NCBI GenBank assembly: GCA_003427395.1
Contig: BFEA01000619.1
Location: 353,523 to 394,793 of the forward strand
Length of the DNA stretch: 41,271 nt
Direction of reading: 5' to 3'
DNA from: Chara braunii
Lineage: Eukaryota > Streptophyta > Charophyceae > Charales > Characeae
Part shown: one piece after another, positions 20,370-30,771 of the stretch
Numbering within the stretch: the first letter of the stretch is position 1
How the letters are laid out: each line of letters starts with the position of its first letter
Notes under the pieces: model-generated
What the model was told of the DNA's origin: nothing
Seen by the model: the letters and a program-made list of their open reading frames with translations, nothing else
Databases searched by the model: none
Position numbers and translations under genes: made by a program

Positions 20370-23235
20370 CCTTGCAAGGTCGGTCTGTGTACTCGGCGCT
20401 CGACTAAAGCTCCCCAATCAGTCTCCCTACCCGGGACGGGGTCGGGTTTTGTATCTGTAGTCGGACCCCGAGAAGTTCGGAAGTCGCTCCGACCGAGCTC
20501 TTCCTCACCTGTCACTAAGCCCCGCGGCCGAACCCCCGATTTGAGGTCTTGCAATAATACTGAGTCCAAAGCCGTCCGGACACAAAGGAAGGGGCCTTCC
20601 TTGTTTTGAGTTCTCGTGTGAGGCTAAGCTTGAAGTGCTGTCTCCATGCCGAGCTAGCCATTGTCCTGAGGTACGGGAACAGTGCCTCCTTCCTTCTAAT
20701 CGAGACCGGGCTCCCTCGCTGGTGCGGGACTCACCGCCCCTTCCGGGGCGTGGGCACGGCGAAGTTCGGATCTTCAGCGGCAGAAGCCGCGCGCACAAGG
20801 CTAGTACTCACACCGGGTGGTAGACCATGAGAGCTTGCGACTAGCCTCTAAGTCGGCAGCGTAGGCAAGCCTCGTCTGGCGGCCCGTTTACCGCTCCCGA
20901 CGCAAGGTGTGCAGTTGAGCCGAAACTCTGCTCTCCGCAGCCCGCTGATCTGTGGTCGGAGGAGATTCGGCAAGCACGAATGTCCACAGGCCGGAACGAG
21001 AAAGAAGAGCAAGCAAGAGGCCGAGGGGCCCGGGTTGGAGCGGAGGCTGAGGGAGTGGAGAGAGTTGTAAGTTCGCAATAAGAGTTAGGGGCTGGCCTAC
21101 TCAGGGCAAGTGACTGATCGGCTACGGGACTGGACAAAGGTGTGGTGCGGTGGGCAGAGAGGGAAGGGTCCTCAGGGGGCGGGGCGGTTTACCCTAACTG
21201 GCCAGACAGAGTGGCGCCGTTGCCGGGGAGGGCATTCTTCCACAGCCTCGGCTGGCCCTGAACCGAGAGGAAGAGAAAGAGAGGCGAACGTGTGACAGAA
21301 AATGGGCGGTAACAGCGACATCGAAGTAACAGGCAGACGGTGGGTAACAGCAGCAGCGGAAGTGACAAATGAGAAGTGAGCAGCAGCAGCTGGGCTTGGT
21401 GACCGCAACCGGAGTAACCGTGGTAGTGGTGACAATTGTAGCATGCGGCAGAAGCAGGCAGCGGGTGACAACGGCTGAAACAGTAGCAGCGTCTACGGAG
21501 GTAGCTCGGGCGACTGCAGATCGCAGTTGTTCGCCGCTTTGGAGTATGGCGAGGACTGCTGGCGGGCGTCGTCTGCCGTTTCTGCTCGGGCGCAACTTCA
21601 ATTCTTAATTTCCAATGGAATTCCGTGAGGTTTTAGTTCCGTTCGGGGGGGGGTAACACAAAGTTCTGTTCCGGGTTTGGCTTCCGTCCCGCTCCAGGTG
21701 GGGCTTGGAGACTGCTGCAAGTGCGACCTCGTTTTCAATTCAATGCGGGACTCGGGTGCGATTCCCGGTGTAACATCGGGTTACGGTGACGGCTCGACGA
21801 CCTCAGTTTACTGGCCCGGGTCCGGATTGGTGTGGGATTGGTTCGAGGAGAGGGGGTGCGAGCACATCGGTACTCTTGGTGAGTGGTCTCGGTTGTTGAG
21901 GGTGCGGGACTCGAAATGGGGTGGGGGTTGTGCTTTCATTGTCTGAACATAGTGCTTTCCCTTTTCATTGCGTATGATTGGGTGAAAGGACATGGGGTGC
22001 GGGCTAGGTGATGGTGCTCGATTTGCCTGCGCACTATGTATGTTGTGGTCTATGTGTGCTTCGTTTTTGTATAGGCAGAGTGTTTTGTATGATCTGTGGT
22101 GATCAGGGTGCAGGCTGACTGTGGATGCCCAAAATTGTCCTTACTGGGAGAGGGTACGTGACTCCCAGGCCTCCTAACTCGACCTTTGAACCCAGGCCGT
22201 CTCTTTTGCTGTACGCGCACAACCTCTCGTGGCCTCTACCGCGGCTGGGTGGACGTAGAGGAGGAGAGTCAGGGAGATACTAGTAAGGCTAGGTGATTTA
22301 TTGAATAGGGGCTGGGCTAGGTCTGATTAGCGGTTTGTCCGTTGGGAGAGTGGGACCAGGTTATTCCACTCCTGAGGTGCCATCCGTGGGCCGAGTAGAG
22401 ATACGGTGCCAGATAGGATAATCCTAGAGTCGGTCGGTCAAGTTGTGGGACATAGGGTACAGGCGTGTGACTTCGGTCCAACTCCTTTAAGAGGGTTGCC
22501 ACCTCTCATTGGGGATAGCCTTTGCTCGCGGCTAGCCCTTGTTCTTGGAAGTTGGAGGACCTCTCAAGGGGGGAGGACAGGGGGGTAGCCGAGTGAGGCG
22601 GCGTTCCTCCACAGGTCCATTTGATCCCCTTGAGCTCACAGGCCCCTTCTCCCTTCAGGGTGAGGGTGGTCTCTCGCATGCCCAAAGTCCTAGGGGTCGC
22701 GATTTGAGAGATAAACCTCATCAAGGTTTCTTCTATAATTAAGTAGGTGAGTAACTTGGAATGACAGTGACCAAGCAGATACTGAACATATGGACGCGGA
22801 CGTTAGTAGGGGTTCGACGAGAGCAATCCGTGGGTGGCAAACTCTGATAAGTAGAGGGCGGTCGAAATGGGGAGATAGAAGAAAGAGAGAGAAGCTAGAC
22901 CTCGAGGAGGGTGTGGAGTGAGGCAGAAATGTGCGTTTGTACCCCTCTGGTAAGGGACAACTCAGAAACAATCGGGAACAATGGAGTGGGAAAATGAGGA
23001 TGATGCGGTCCCAATGGGAAGGGGATCACAATTACTTTTGAGGGAGCGATCAACGGAGGTGAGGATCACGCGAGCATAGGGGATCGCTCGGACGGAGTCG
23101 ATAGATTGCGAATCAAGGACAGGGTTCAACTGGGGGGAAAGAGCGACCGAGATTGGCGCTACGTCGGTTCGAGGGACCAGATGGGCTAGCCGACTGGAAC
23201 CAAATAGCTATGACTTTGCTGTTAGAAAAGGATAG
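20370..23235. other. Unassigned region upstream of the Gag-like ORF
   Basis: No gene is recognised in 2.9 kb. Some parts may be the long terminal repeat and leader of the element encoding the Gag-like protein downstream. I could not find matching terminal repeats or a primer-binding site. A CAG-rich stretch lies near 21345-21400. Confidence 0.4.
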
Positions 23236-25506
23236 GAGCCGAAGCGACAGAGACACGGAGTGATTGAAATAGGGGGTGGGCTCGCACGCGAGGCTGGATG
23301 GACAGATTCAGGGGTTGTGTCCAGCCTAGATACCGGGTGGACGGACCACTTAGGGCGATCTACCAGAGAGGTTAATGCTCAGAGAGGCCGAGAGCACCTG
23401 CGAGTTTCGAGGAAAGGAACGGCCGGGCACGAGCAGGTCACTTTAGGGGTAAGAGGGCGAGAGGAGTGGGATGAAGATCGGTAGGTTCCCGGTCCGCTGA
23501 CCCCTGGGAGATGGCGTGAGACCGAGTACCATGATAGGACTAGGACTGATCCTGACTTGAGCCGGCCCTATAATCTGATAATAGAACGACCGATAAATGA
23601 CTCGGACGAGGAATACCGAGTCCCTTGTTACGACGTTAACATTGGGGTAGGGTCCTTATATTTTACAGGTCATGACGTTACGTCGTTTGTGAGGAGATGG
23701 GAGGTCTATGCCCTACGGATGAGATTTTCCGAGCGAGAGTGGATAAACAACTTTTTACAGCATTCGGATCCTGAGCTGGACGATGTGATAAGGGCAGCCT
23801 ACCCTAAGGATGGGAGGTGAAAGACCCTTAAGGGTAACCTCTTGGAGTTCTTTGCCTGCAACGATACGCTCCCTACAATGGATGGGTTGAGAGGAATGAC
23901 GAGGGGGCCTGAGGAGAGCCTTGTGGCCTTCACTGAGAGGTTCAAAGTGCTCTCCCAAGCGCTGATGGATCGTGGCCTATTGTGTGAAGTGGAGAGGTGC
24001 GTTTTGTACATGACGCGCTTGTCCGAGAAGAAGCGGCAAGAGATATTTGAGAGAGTGTCAGGGGATGCAGTTACCTCTGACGACGTAACAAAGGTAGTGC
24101 TCACCACGGATGACACTGATGTGAGAGAGTACATGCAAAAGGAGTTAGACAAATATTTACGGGGTTGCAAGTCGAAGATGGAGTCCGAGCCTCGGTACGA
24201 ACATAGGTACTATGGAGAGAGATTGGACGATCGGAACCAAGAACATGAGTCAAAATGGCATGGTGGAGCGCCTTTAGGACCGCTGGACCCGAAGTGGGGG
24301 GTCCCTAACGATGAGGATGCGAGTGAGGGGTATGTACTCAAATCAAATTGGGAACGTAATACAGTTGATGACCGATGGAACCTCCATTGGGAGGAGTCGA
24401 GAGACAGCCGGTGGAGTGGTCCCCCTCCGACCCAGCCAGGATCACCGTATGAGGTCGGTAGATCGTCAGGGATGAGCTGTCAGAGCTTGCGGGTCCAAGT
24501 AGTGCCGCCACGAGTACCACCTCGATCGCACCCGAGAGGAAGTCCCATCATGAGTGGGCCCATAAGAGAACCTCTCTATTTGGGTGCCTCTCAGGGGGGA
24601 CGCACTGACGAGAGAAGTTTCGGTGAGAGGCGGGAGGTGAGCGAAAGTGAATGCATATCCTGCGTTGCGATTGAGGGTGGAGGTGCTCCTCGCCTTGAGT
24701 CTAAAGAGACAGTAGCTGCCCCCTATCTCAAGGACGAGACTCCGGTATGTGACAGACTCGGAGAGAGCTCCTCAAGAGCCCCAGTCGGGACGGAGGTTCC
24801 CAACAATGCGGATCGCTCGGCACCAGATATGGAAAAGATGACCTTGGAGGAGGGCAGGTTCGAAGTTTATGGGGTCCGGTTCGAGGAGGTGCCCTTGTCC
24901 GTGTTAGATCCTAAGGATGGAGAGACAGAGAGGTCAACCACAAAGGTAGTGAGAGAGGATGTGAGGACTGAGAACCCGCTGTTGATGCACGACCTGCCCC
25001 TAGACGGAGACCGGGCTGAGGAGTTGATCGATAGGGGGGTGAGACCCTACAAGGTTGGAGTTACCTATGATGAGGCGAAGACGAGTGGCCCGATGTGCGG
25101 GGGCCTGACGAGTCCAGTTGAATCGAACTCGGCTGAAATGGAAGCTTTGGAATACGGCGGTAAGTTAATGAGCGAGTTACCTATGGGGCCTCTAGTCGTC
25201 CTCGAGAGGGGTGAGTCATTTCGGGAGGAGGTCAAAGTGGAGACCTATGTGAAAACCATTAGGAAGGGGGGATTTTACTTGGCAAGGGAACCGGCTCAGC
25301 CAAAAATTCCGAGGGGAGAGGCCGGAAGGAAGCAGAGGGAAGACAACGACTCGGATAAGGCCTGGACCGAACGGTCAGGTTTGAAAGAGAAACGAAATGC
25401 AGCTAGGAGAGAGATGGAAACCGTGTGGCAGAAAAGGGAAAAAAAGAGAAGAAAGAAGCAGATAGAGAGATTGGCTACATCGAGAGGGAGCCGCAAGAGG
25501 AGGTGA
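23236..25506 (+). pseudogene. Gag-like retrotransposon protein, no pol nearby
   Basis: One frame is open from 23236 to 25503 except for TAG 23482 and TGA 23818; each could derive from a sense codon (CAG or TGG) by one transition. Around 23640-24100 the protein looks like a retrotransposon capsid region: GHDVTSFVRRWEVYALRMRF, then WINNFLQHSDPELDDVIRAA, then FTERFKVLSQALMDRGLL and YMTRLSEKKRQEIFERV. A long hydrophilic Pro/Glu/Ser-rich middle follows, and a very basic end (QKREKKRRKKQIERLA). I see no zinc knuckle, protease, reverse transcriptase or integrase after it. That suits a non-autonomous Gag-only element or an internally deleted one. The true start is uncertain; the 554-codon stretch from 23842 lacks part of the capsid. 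Confidence 0.65.
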
Positions 25507-26534
25507 GAGAGTGCGACCAACCTGCACGTGGTTGGGGAAAAGTAACTAGAAAAAGTAAAAATGAGAAACAGGTGGGAGAGAGTAGGGAGGCAAAGGCTAT
25601 GTGCCATAGTTAGAGAGGGAATTAGGGGGAAGGAGTAACAAGGTAAATGTTATCGGCCACAGAGGTGGAGAAACGTAAAACTTGTGTATCATAGTTAGGG
25701 CAGGGTGAATGACGCGGACGTTATAAAGAAACGATAAAATGTATGCTAGTTAGGAGAGAGCGGCTCAGAAAGAGTAGAGTAGGTAACGTTTTAGAATAAT
25801 CTACTATATTGGTGTCTAGAAAGAGTAGGGGGATATTTAAGTCGACAAGGCAAAAGGGGATGTATTCTTTCGCTTAACCCTCTTGTTCGATCCTTGAACC
25901 TATACAGGGCTCGCCGGGGACGGCAAGAATTGGGGTGTGGGCTGGTTGTCGGGCGGCTGCCTACCAGCCGCGCCTTTTTTTTCGAACGCGAATGCTTGTT
26001 CCGAGATGCGTTATTGGTCAATTTGCTTGTTTTGCGGTTTTGTCTGCGCATGCTTGAGGGTTTTTGGCTGAATTGGGAAGTGCGGGGTTTGTGCGGGGTG
26101 TCCATGTGAGGTATGGGAGAATAACATAGGGACGATGAGAACTGGGGTCTCAGAGAGCCGAATTCCCACACATTTGGCCATAGGGCGAAGCGGCAACGAT
26201 GGGTGATGGTGAATAGGAACAAGGGTCGGATGGCCCCATTGAGAGGTTCGCATATGGGAGTCAGTCATGACATGCTTCTACAAGGGAAATCAACTAAGGC
26301 TAACCACGGCCGACTATAACGCGTACAGGTTTTGGAAGTGTTATCAGCGGTCCGCTGCGTGGGGCGTCTATCTGGGCTTCAGGTGGTTCGGATTGGGTAT
26401 CGGGGGGCAGGGGGCCGTGTCACCTTGAGGAGGGCAGTGCAAGGCAAAGATGCCTGAGAGAGAAAACTGACCCGGGGAAGGCAAACAGAAAATTGCGGTG
26501 GTCAGTCAAAACAGGGGATGTTCGCACTAGGACC

Positions 26535-26558
26535 TTTTTTTTTTTTTTTTTTTTTTTT
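26535..26558 (-). repeat. T24 run, possible tail of a minus-strand insertion
   Basis: The pure T run, like those at 10612-10634 and 9738-9762, could mark the 3' end of a minus-strand retroelement extending rightward. I could not find a matching target duplication or a recognisable body. Confidence 0.5.
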
Positions 26559-26860
26559 GAGCCCGGGGGATGATTGAGGTCAGATTTATCCAAGTGTGGC
26601 CGTACCTTTGGGTCCCGCCTGCGGAACAGGAAACGAGAGTGGGGGACTACGTGCACCTGGTGTGGAAAGCAGGAAAAACTTGGTACCAAGTTGAATCTCC
26701 TGCGTCAGGTCTGGGAATTCGAGGAAGAATGACGGGATTGGTGGGAGGAGAAAAGAGGAGGATCAAGGCAGGCCGTTGAAGGCGGGAAGGAAGAGAAATT
26801 TCGAAAGATTTCGAGAAAACGACCTACGAAGTTGAAACCAGTGGAAAGGAGGATGTGATT

Positions 26861-26944
26861 GGGAAAAGGAGGATCAGTGGGAAATGGCGGGAAGAATGAA
26901 ATGGGAAAAGGAGGATCGGTGGGAAATGGCGGGAAAAATAAAAA
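26861..26944. repeat. 42-bp tandem duplication
   Basis: Two adjacent units (26861-26902, 26903-26944) starting gggaaaaggaggatc, with a few differences near their right ends. Confidence 0.8.
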
Positions 26945-27492
26945 TTTCGTAAAATTTTAGCTTTGTCGCCCGGACCGAGAAAGGGACAGGGAGAGAAAAG
27001 TCGTTGGCAGGAAAAGTGGTACAGCCGCGGCCGATAGGGCGGCAACTGGTCGGGCCAGCGCCTGATCTGAGACCGACCAGAGGGTACAAAAGGAGGAAAA
27101 GGGCAGTGTACAAAAACAAGGGGGGAAATGTCGAGGAGCCAGGCCAGCTGGACGCGTTTCAGGTGACGTTACGCCAGGATAGCTGAGCAGTCAGGATCAT
27201 AAAGAGTCTCTTTACTCGACAAGTATCTCGCCAAGAACCCTCCGAACTACTCTTACGACGGCTGCCTACTATGCGAGTGGGTAGACAACGAGGCTTGGAT
27301 AAATCGCAGAATTTCTCGCTTTTTTTCCGGCAGTCTCTCAAGTACTTTGCTCACTCGGACAAGTAATCTGTAATCTTTAATCTTAAGCCTAATCTCAACT
27401 CTGTCTAAGTCGGAATCCTAAAGTTCTCAAGGGTATTATTGGGGGAATGGAGGGGTAGAAGCCTAACAATTCACGTACGTTCGCTTACAAGA

Positions 27493-29076
27493 ATGGCAGA
27501 CCCCCCCCTTACCTCCCCCGTTCCTCTGTCTGAGACAGAGAAACAACGCATTCGAGGCGTTATAGAGGAATGCTACTCGTCCGGTATCCTCCCGGATGAG
27601 TATGCCCCAAGCATTGTAGACACAGGGGCGGACTATATACGGGTAGTCGCAAACAAGGATTTCGTCGACGTACAAGCTGACTGGCTGTACCAGCACGCAG
27701 TAGCGATCCAATTCGGAAACGACTCCAAGTCGCTTCCCCCCTCCGTTAAAAACCGTCTCATTCGGATTTACGAAGAGGGTTCGGCTTACTCCATGGAACT
27801 TAATGTCTCCCCAAAAAGAGGGGTATTCAGATGCGAAGGGAGGAACCTGGTCACGTACGTGGCCAGCGCCTGGGAAATAGCCACGTGGATGATTAGAAAA
27901 GGCTCGGACATGATAGAATTGGATGGCAAGGTCTACTCAGCCCAGTTTAGACCTTGGATGACGGAGAACGAGCTCTATGAATGGAATGAAGCCAAGACAT
28001 TTCGTTATTTCTGGGTGAAGGCACTACAAGTCCCGATATCTGTTATGCCCCCCCACCTCAGAGGAGCATTTAAAAAAGTCTTCGGTAACATTCTGAAAAT
28101 ACATGACCCTTATGCCGATCCCATAGCTCCGGACCTCTGGAACATACGATTCGATCTCGATTCCACGGCTAGAGTATGGTACAAACAACATCTTATAATT
28201 GATATGGGTGAGTACGGTTGGGTCGATCTCAATATAGCCCGTGCTGATTCAGCCTGGTGCAAGAAGTGCAGACACTATTTTCACTCTGATGAAGACGAGT
28301 GCTGCCCTATTCGTGAAAAGAGTCTTCATATCAACAGACGTAAGAAGAGCTTCAAAGAAGCCCTCCTCCAGGAAAAGGATATGGACGGCTCAAAATCTCC
28401 CAAGGGAGAAGACGCCGCCCCCCCTCTCTGCACAGAGGATGGAAAAACTCTCAGCGAGGGAGGAGGGGGAAACCCACCCCCCCCAGGCCAAGGAGACGGC
28501 CAACAGGAGGTGGTGAACAAGACGGGAGGGACATCCGCTTCCCAATCAGGGGGAAATGATGTGAGCCAAATCAAGTCTACCACGCAGAATAAGAGGGAGG
28601 CAAGGATCAAAGCAAAAATCAGGAAAAAAGATTTGCTGACTCTCAAAAAAAAAACAGACAGTGCTCTCCCCCCCTCAAAAAGAAAGCAGAAAGAAAAGAA
28701 AAAACAATTCCCCTCATGGCGGGAGAAAGAAGCCCGAGACAAAAACACTAAGTCCGACAAAACTAAGGACATAGGTAATGAGACAATCGGCCAATCAAAG
28801 AGCAGTCCTGAGGGAATAAGTGAGAGAGGGAATGGGGAAGGAACAGGGCAGGATGTAACAGTAGAAGAGCCCATGAGGATGCTCCCTCCTCCCATCGGCA
28901 AAGAGCAGCGCCCTCCCAATCTCTCCCACTCCCCCCCACCCTCACTAATTGATAATTTTCAAGACATGATCGCTGCGGCTGACTTGGGGTTAGTACTCGG
29001 CACAGTTCACCTGTCTTCCCCCCCCATGCCCCTCCCCAATCAGTTGCAGGGAGATGCTTCTCCTCCTCAAGGGTAA
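27493..29076 (+). CDS. LINE ORF1 protein with CCHC-like knuckle
   Basis: The chosen ATG (27493) gives 527 residues; the frame is open further upstream but without another ATG. Residues about 1-230 resemble the DUF4283-type N-terminal domain of plant LINE ORF1 proteins (for example YFWVKALQVPISVMPPHL). A zinc knuckle follows, C256-x2-C259-x4-H264-x5-C270, one residue longer than the common CX2CX4HX4C spacing. The remainder is hydrophilic, with Lys-rich, Gly- and Pro-rich stretches (residues about 280-520), and likely disordered. Its expected role is to bind LINE RNA and form the retrotransposition particle. The TAA at 29074 may be the natural stop or a nonsense change, because the same frame stays largely open afterwards. 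Confidence 0.8.
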   Translation: MADPPLTSPVPLSETEKQRIRGVIEECYSSGILPDEYAPSIVDTGADYIRVVANKDFVDVQADWLYQHAVAIQFGNDSKSLPPSVKNRLIRIYEEGSAYSMELNVSPKRGVFRCEGRNLVTYVASAWEIATWMIRKGSDMIELDGKVYSAQFRPWMTENELYEWNEAKTFRYFWVKALQVPISVMPPHLRGAFKKVFGNILKIHDPYADPIAPDLWNIRFDLDSTARVWYKQHLIIDMGEYGWVDLNIARADSAWCKKCRHYFHSDEDECCPIREKSLHINRRKKSFKEALLQEKDMDGSKSPKGEDAAPPLCTEDGKTLSEGGGGNPPPPGQGDGQQEVVNKTGGTSASQSGGNDVSQIKSTTQNKREARIKAKIRKKDLLTLKKKTDSALPPSKRKQKEKKKQFPSWREKEARDKNTKSDKTKDIGNETIGQSKSSPEGISERGNGEGTGQDVTVEEPMRMLPPPIGKEQRPPNLSHSPPPSLIDNFQDMIAAADLGLVLGTVHLSSPPMPLPNQLQGDASPPQG

Positions 29077-30057
29077 ATCCCAGTCTCCCTAAAGTCGACA
29101 GAGGAGGATGCTCCCATGGTGGAGAAAGGGGAGGGCCTGCTGTCCAGAAACCCCTCGCCCTCAGGTAATCAGCCTGCTCTGTGTTTTAATGCGAGCTAGG
29201 CCCAAGGTACCTGCAAAACAAGGAAGAAAAAACAGGGAGTTAAAGAAAAACCCCACACAATCCTCTCTTTGCAGACAAAGCCCCTGGGAGCAGTTGCCCC
29301 ATCGCCTGAAAAGGTACACGTGGCGCCAACAAAGAAACTCAGATCAAATGACCACAGGGCTATTGCCCAAGGCTATATCCCTCCCCAGGAGGAAGAAACG
29401 ACGTCATTTCCAGACCGGAAAAAACGGTTGTTTCAACCAAAGCCAGTTAAGAAATCTTTGAGTTTTGCCCTGCCAGTCAAAACTCTGTCACGCAAAGACA
29501 TGGAGAGGAAGAAAATCACACAGTTGTTTGTCCCACTGATCTGTTTCAAGTCCCCACAAGGAGCCAGTGTCTTAACGATCAGATCCAAGGATGACACACT
29601 GGAATTGCCATCCATGATCATCCAGGGCCCCCCATCCGAACTTCACGCAGCAGAACTCATCAACTCTGCAGTTCTGAAGGGCTCGGGCACAGTATCTGTC
29701 CTCCCGCTACCGAACATGGGAAAACACCTGGTTGAGCTAAGTGAGAACGAGACGACAATCCTCCATATAGCCTTCTTGGATCTAGTCACAGTCGCGGGCT
29801 CCCAAGATCAATGGAACCAACTCCAAGTCCAATGGTCCCCTCTGACCCCGTTTCTGAACCCAGGCTCAGAACTCATAAGCAACATTCTTATCCAAGCCAA
29901 CTCACCGACCCTCCAACCTAACATCCCAGCCAGATGTGTGGCTGACTGGCTGGCATTGGCGGAGGCACAGGTTATTATTGAGGCCGAAGGTTTCCTGGCC
30001 CAACTGCATTCCAACGAACCCCCGCAGGGCCCCCCCATCCAAACCTGCCGGACATAA
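29077..30057 (+). pseudogene. Unrecognised LINE domain between knuckle and endonuclease
   Basis: It continues the ORF1 frame after TAA 29074, has a TAG at 29197 and is then open to TAA 30055. The last 180-190 residues (from about 29500) look globular: ITQLFVPLICFKSPQGASVL, then SELHAAELINSAVLKGSGTV, then SELISNILIQANSP, ending with VADWLALAEAQVIIEAEGF. I do not recognise the family. A Nudix-type box, which I looked for, is not visible. It could be a C-terminal ORF1 domain, the N-terminus of ORF2, or part of one long polyprotein. It has no ATG close to its first open codon after the TAG, which favours read-in from ORF1 before the nonsense changes. Confidence 0.6.
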
Positions 30058-30771
30058 CAGACCGCATCCAAACTCCAAGCGGCAGTGGCCAGACTGATGG
30101 TCCTGCCGAATAAAGTTAGGATTGCTAACTGGAATGTCCGCGGTCTTGGTGATACTTCAAAAAAGTATAAAAAATCAACCCTCCGTTCCTGGGTTCACTC
30201 CCAAGGGATACACATCCTCTGTCTTCAAGAAACAAAACTGAACAGTCAGAAACTCAGTTATTTCCAAAATTGGTGGCAAGGCCCTCAGTTCTGGGCGTCG
30301 GCCAATGGCACCAAGGGGGGAACAACAGTCTTGATCCACAAAGACTTGGACATTGACATCCTGGACTCATACCACGACCCAGGGGGCAGACGGAACTGGG
30401 TCAAAATGGCCATTGGTGATGAGGACTGGGCGGTTATGTCCATATATGCCCCTGTGGAATACTCATAACGAACTAACTTCTTCGCAGCCCTCCCGGCTGT
30501 CATCCCAGACGTAGAAAACATTATCATAGCGGGTGACTGAAACACTGTACTCAACCCAGGCTTGGACTCCCTTAACCCAACTCCCATAAGGGCAGACTCC
30601 GTTATGCTCTCCTCCTTCATGGAGGCTTAGAGCTTGGTGGACGCTTACAAAATCCTCAATCCAGAGAGTCCAGGCTTCACGTGGTTTGGCCCTCAACCAG
30701 CCCCCGGTGCGCACGCTCCCCGGAGAAGACTGGATTTTATTCTAGCCAGGGGCTCCGTGTAGGACCGCTGC
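30058..30771 (+). pseudogene. LINE APE-type endonuclease domain, interrupted
   Basis: All the expected endonuclease blocks can be read in one frame: IANWNVRGLG (Asn), ILCLQETKL (catalytic Glu), MSIYAPV, IIAGD-stop-N (where GDWN or GDFN is usual), RRLDFILARG and, just past the end, LDHYPI (catalytic His). This domain nicks target DNA to prime reverse transcription. Four in-frame stops interrupt it: TAA 30466, TGA 30538, TAG 30628 and TAG 30760. The TGA sits where Trp is expected. The first ATG is at 30097. The frame is the same as that of ORF1 upstream and the reverse transcriptase downstream. Confidence 0.9.

Larger units (their letters stand above)
25507..27492. other. Unassigned sequence between the Gag-like ORF and the LINE ORF1
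   Basis: A second open frame at 25425-25613 overlaps the end of the Gag-like region and may be its shifted continuation. The rest has no recognised gene. It contains the shared 24-bp block (25947-25970), a T24 run, a 42-bp tandem repeat and, probably within its last few hundred bases, the 5' untranslated region of the LINE. The LINE 5' end is not defined. Confidence 0.4.
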
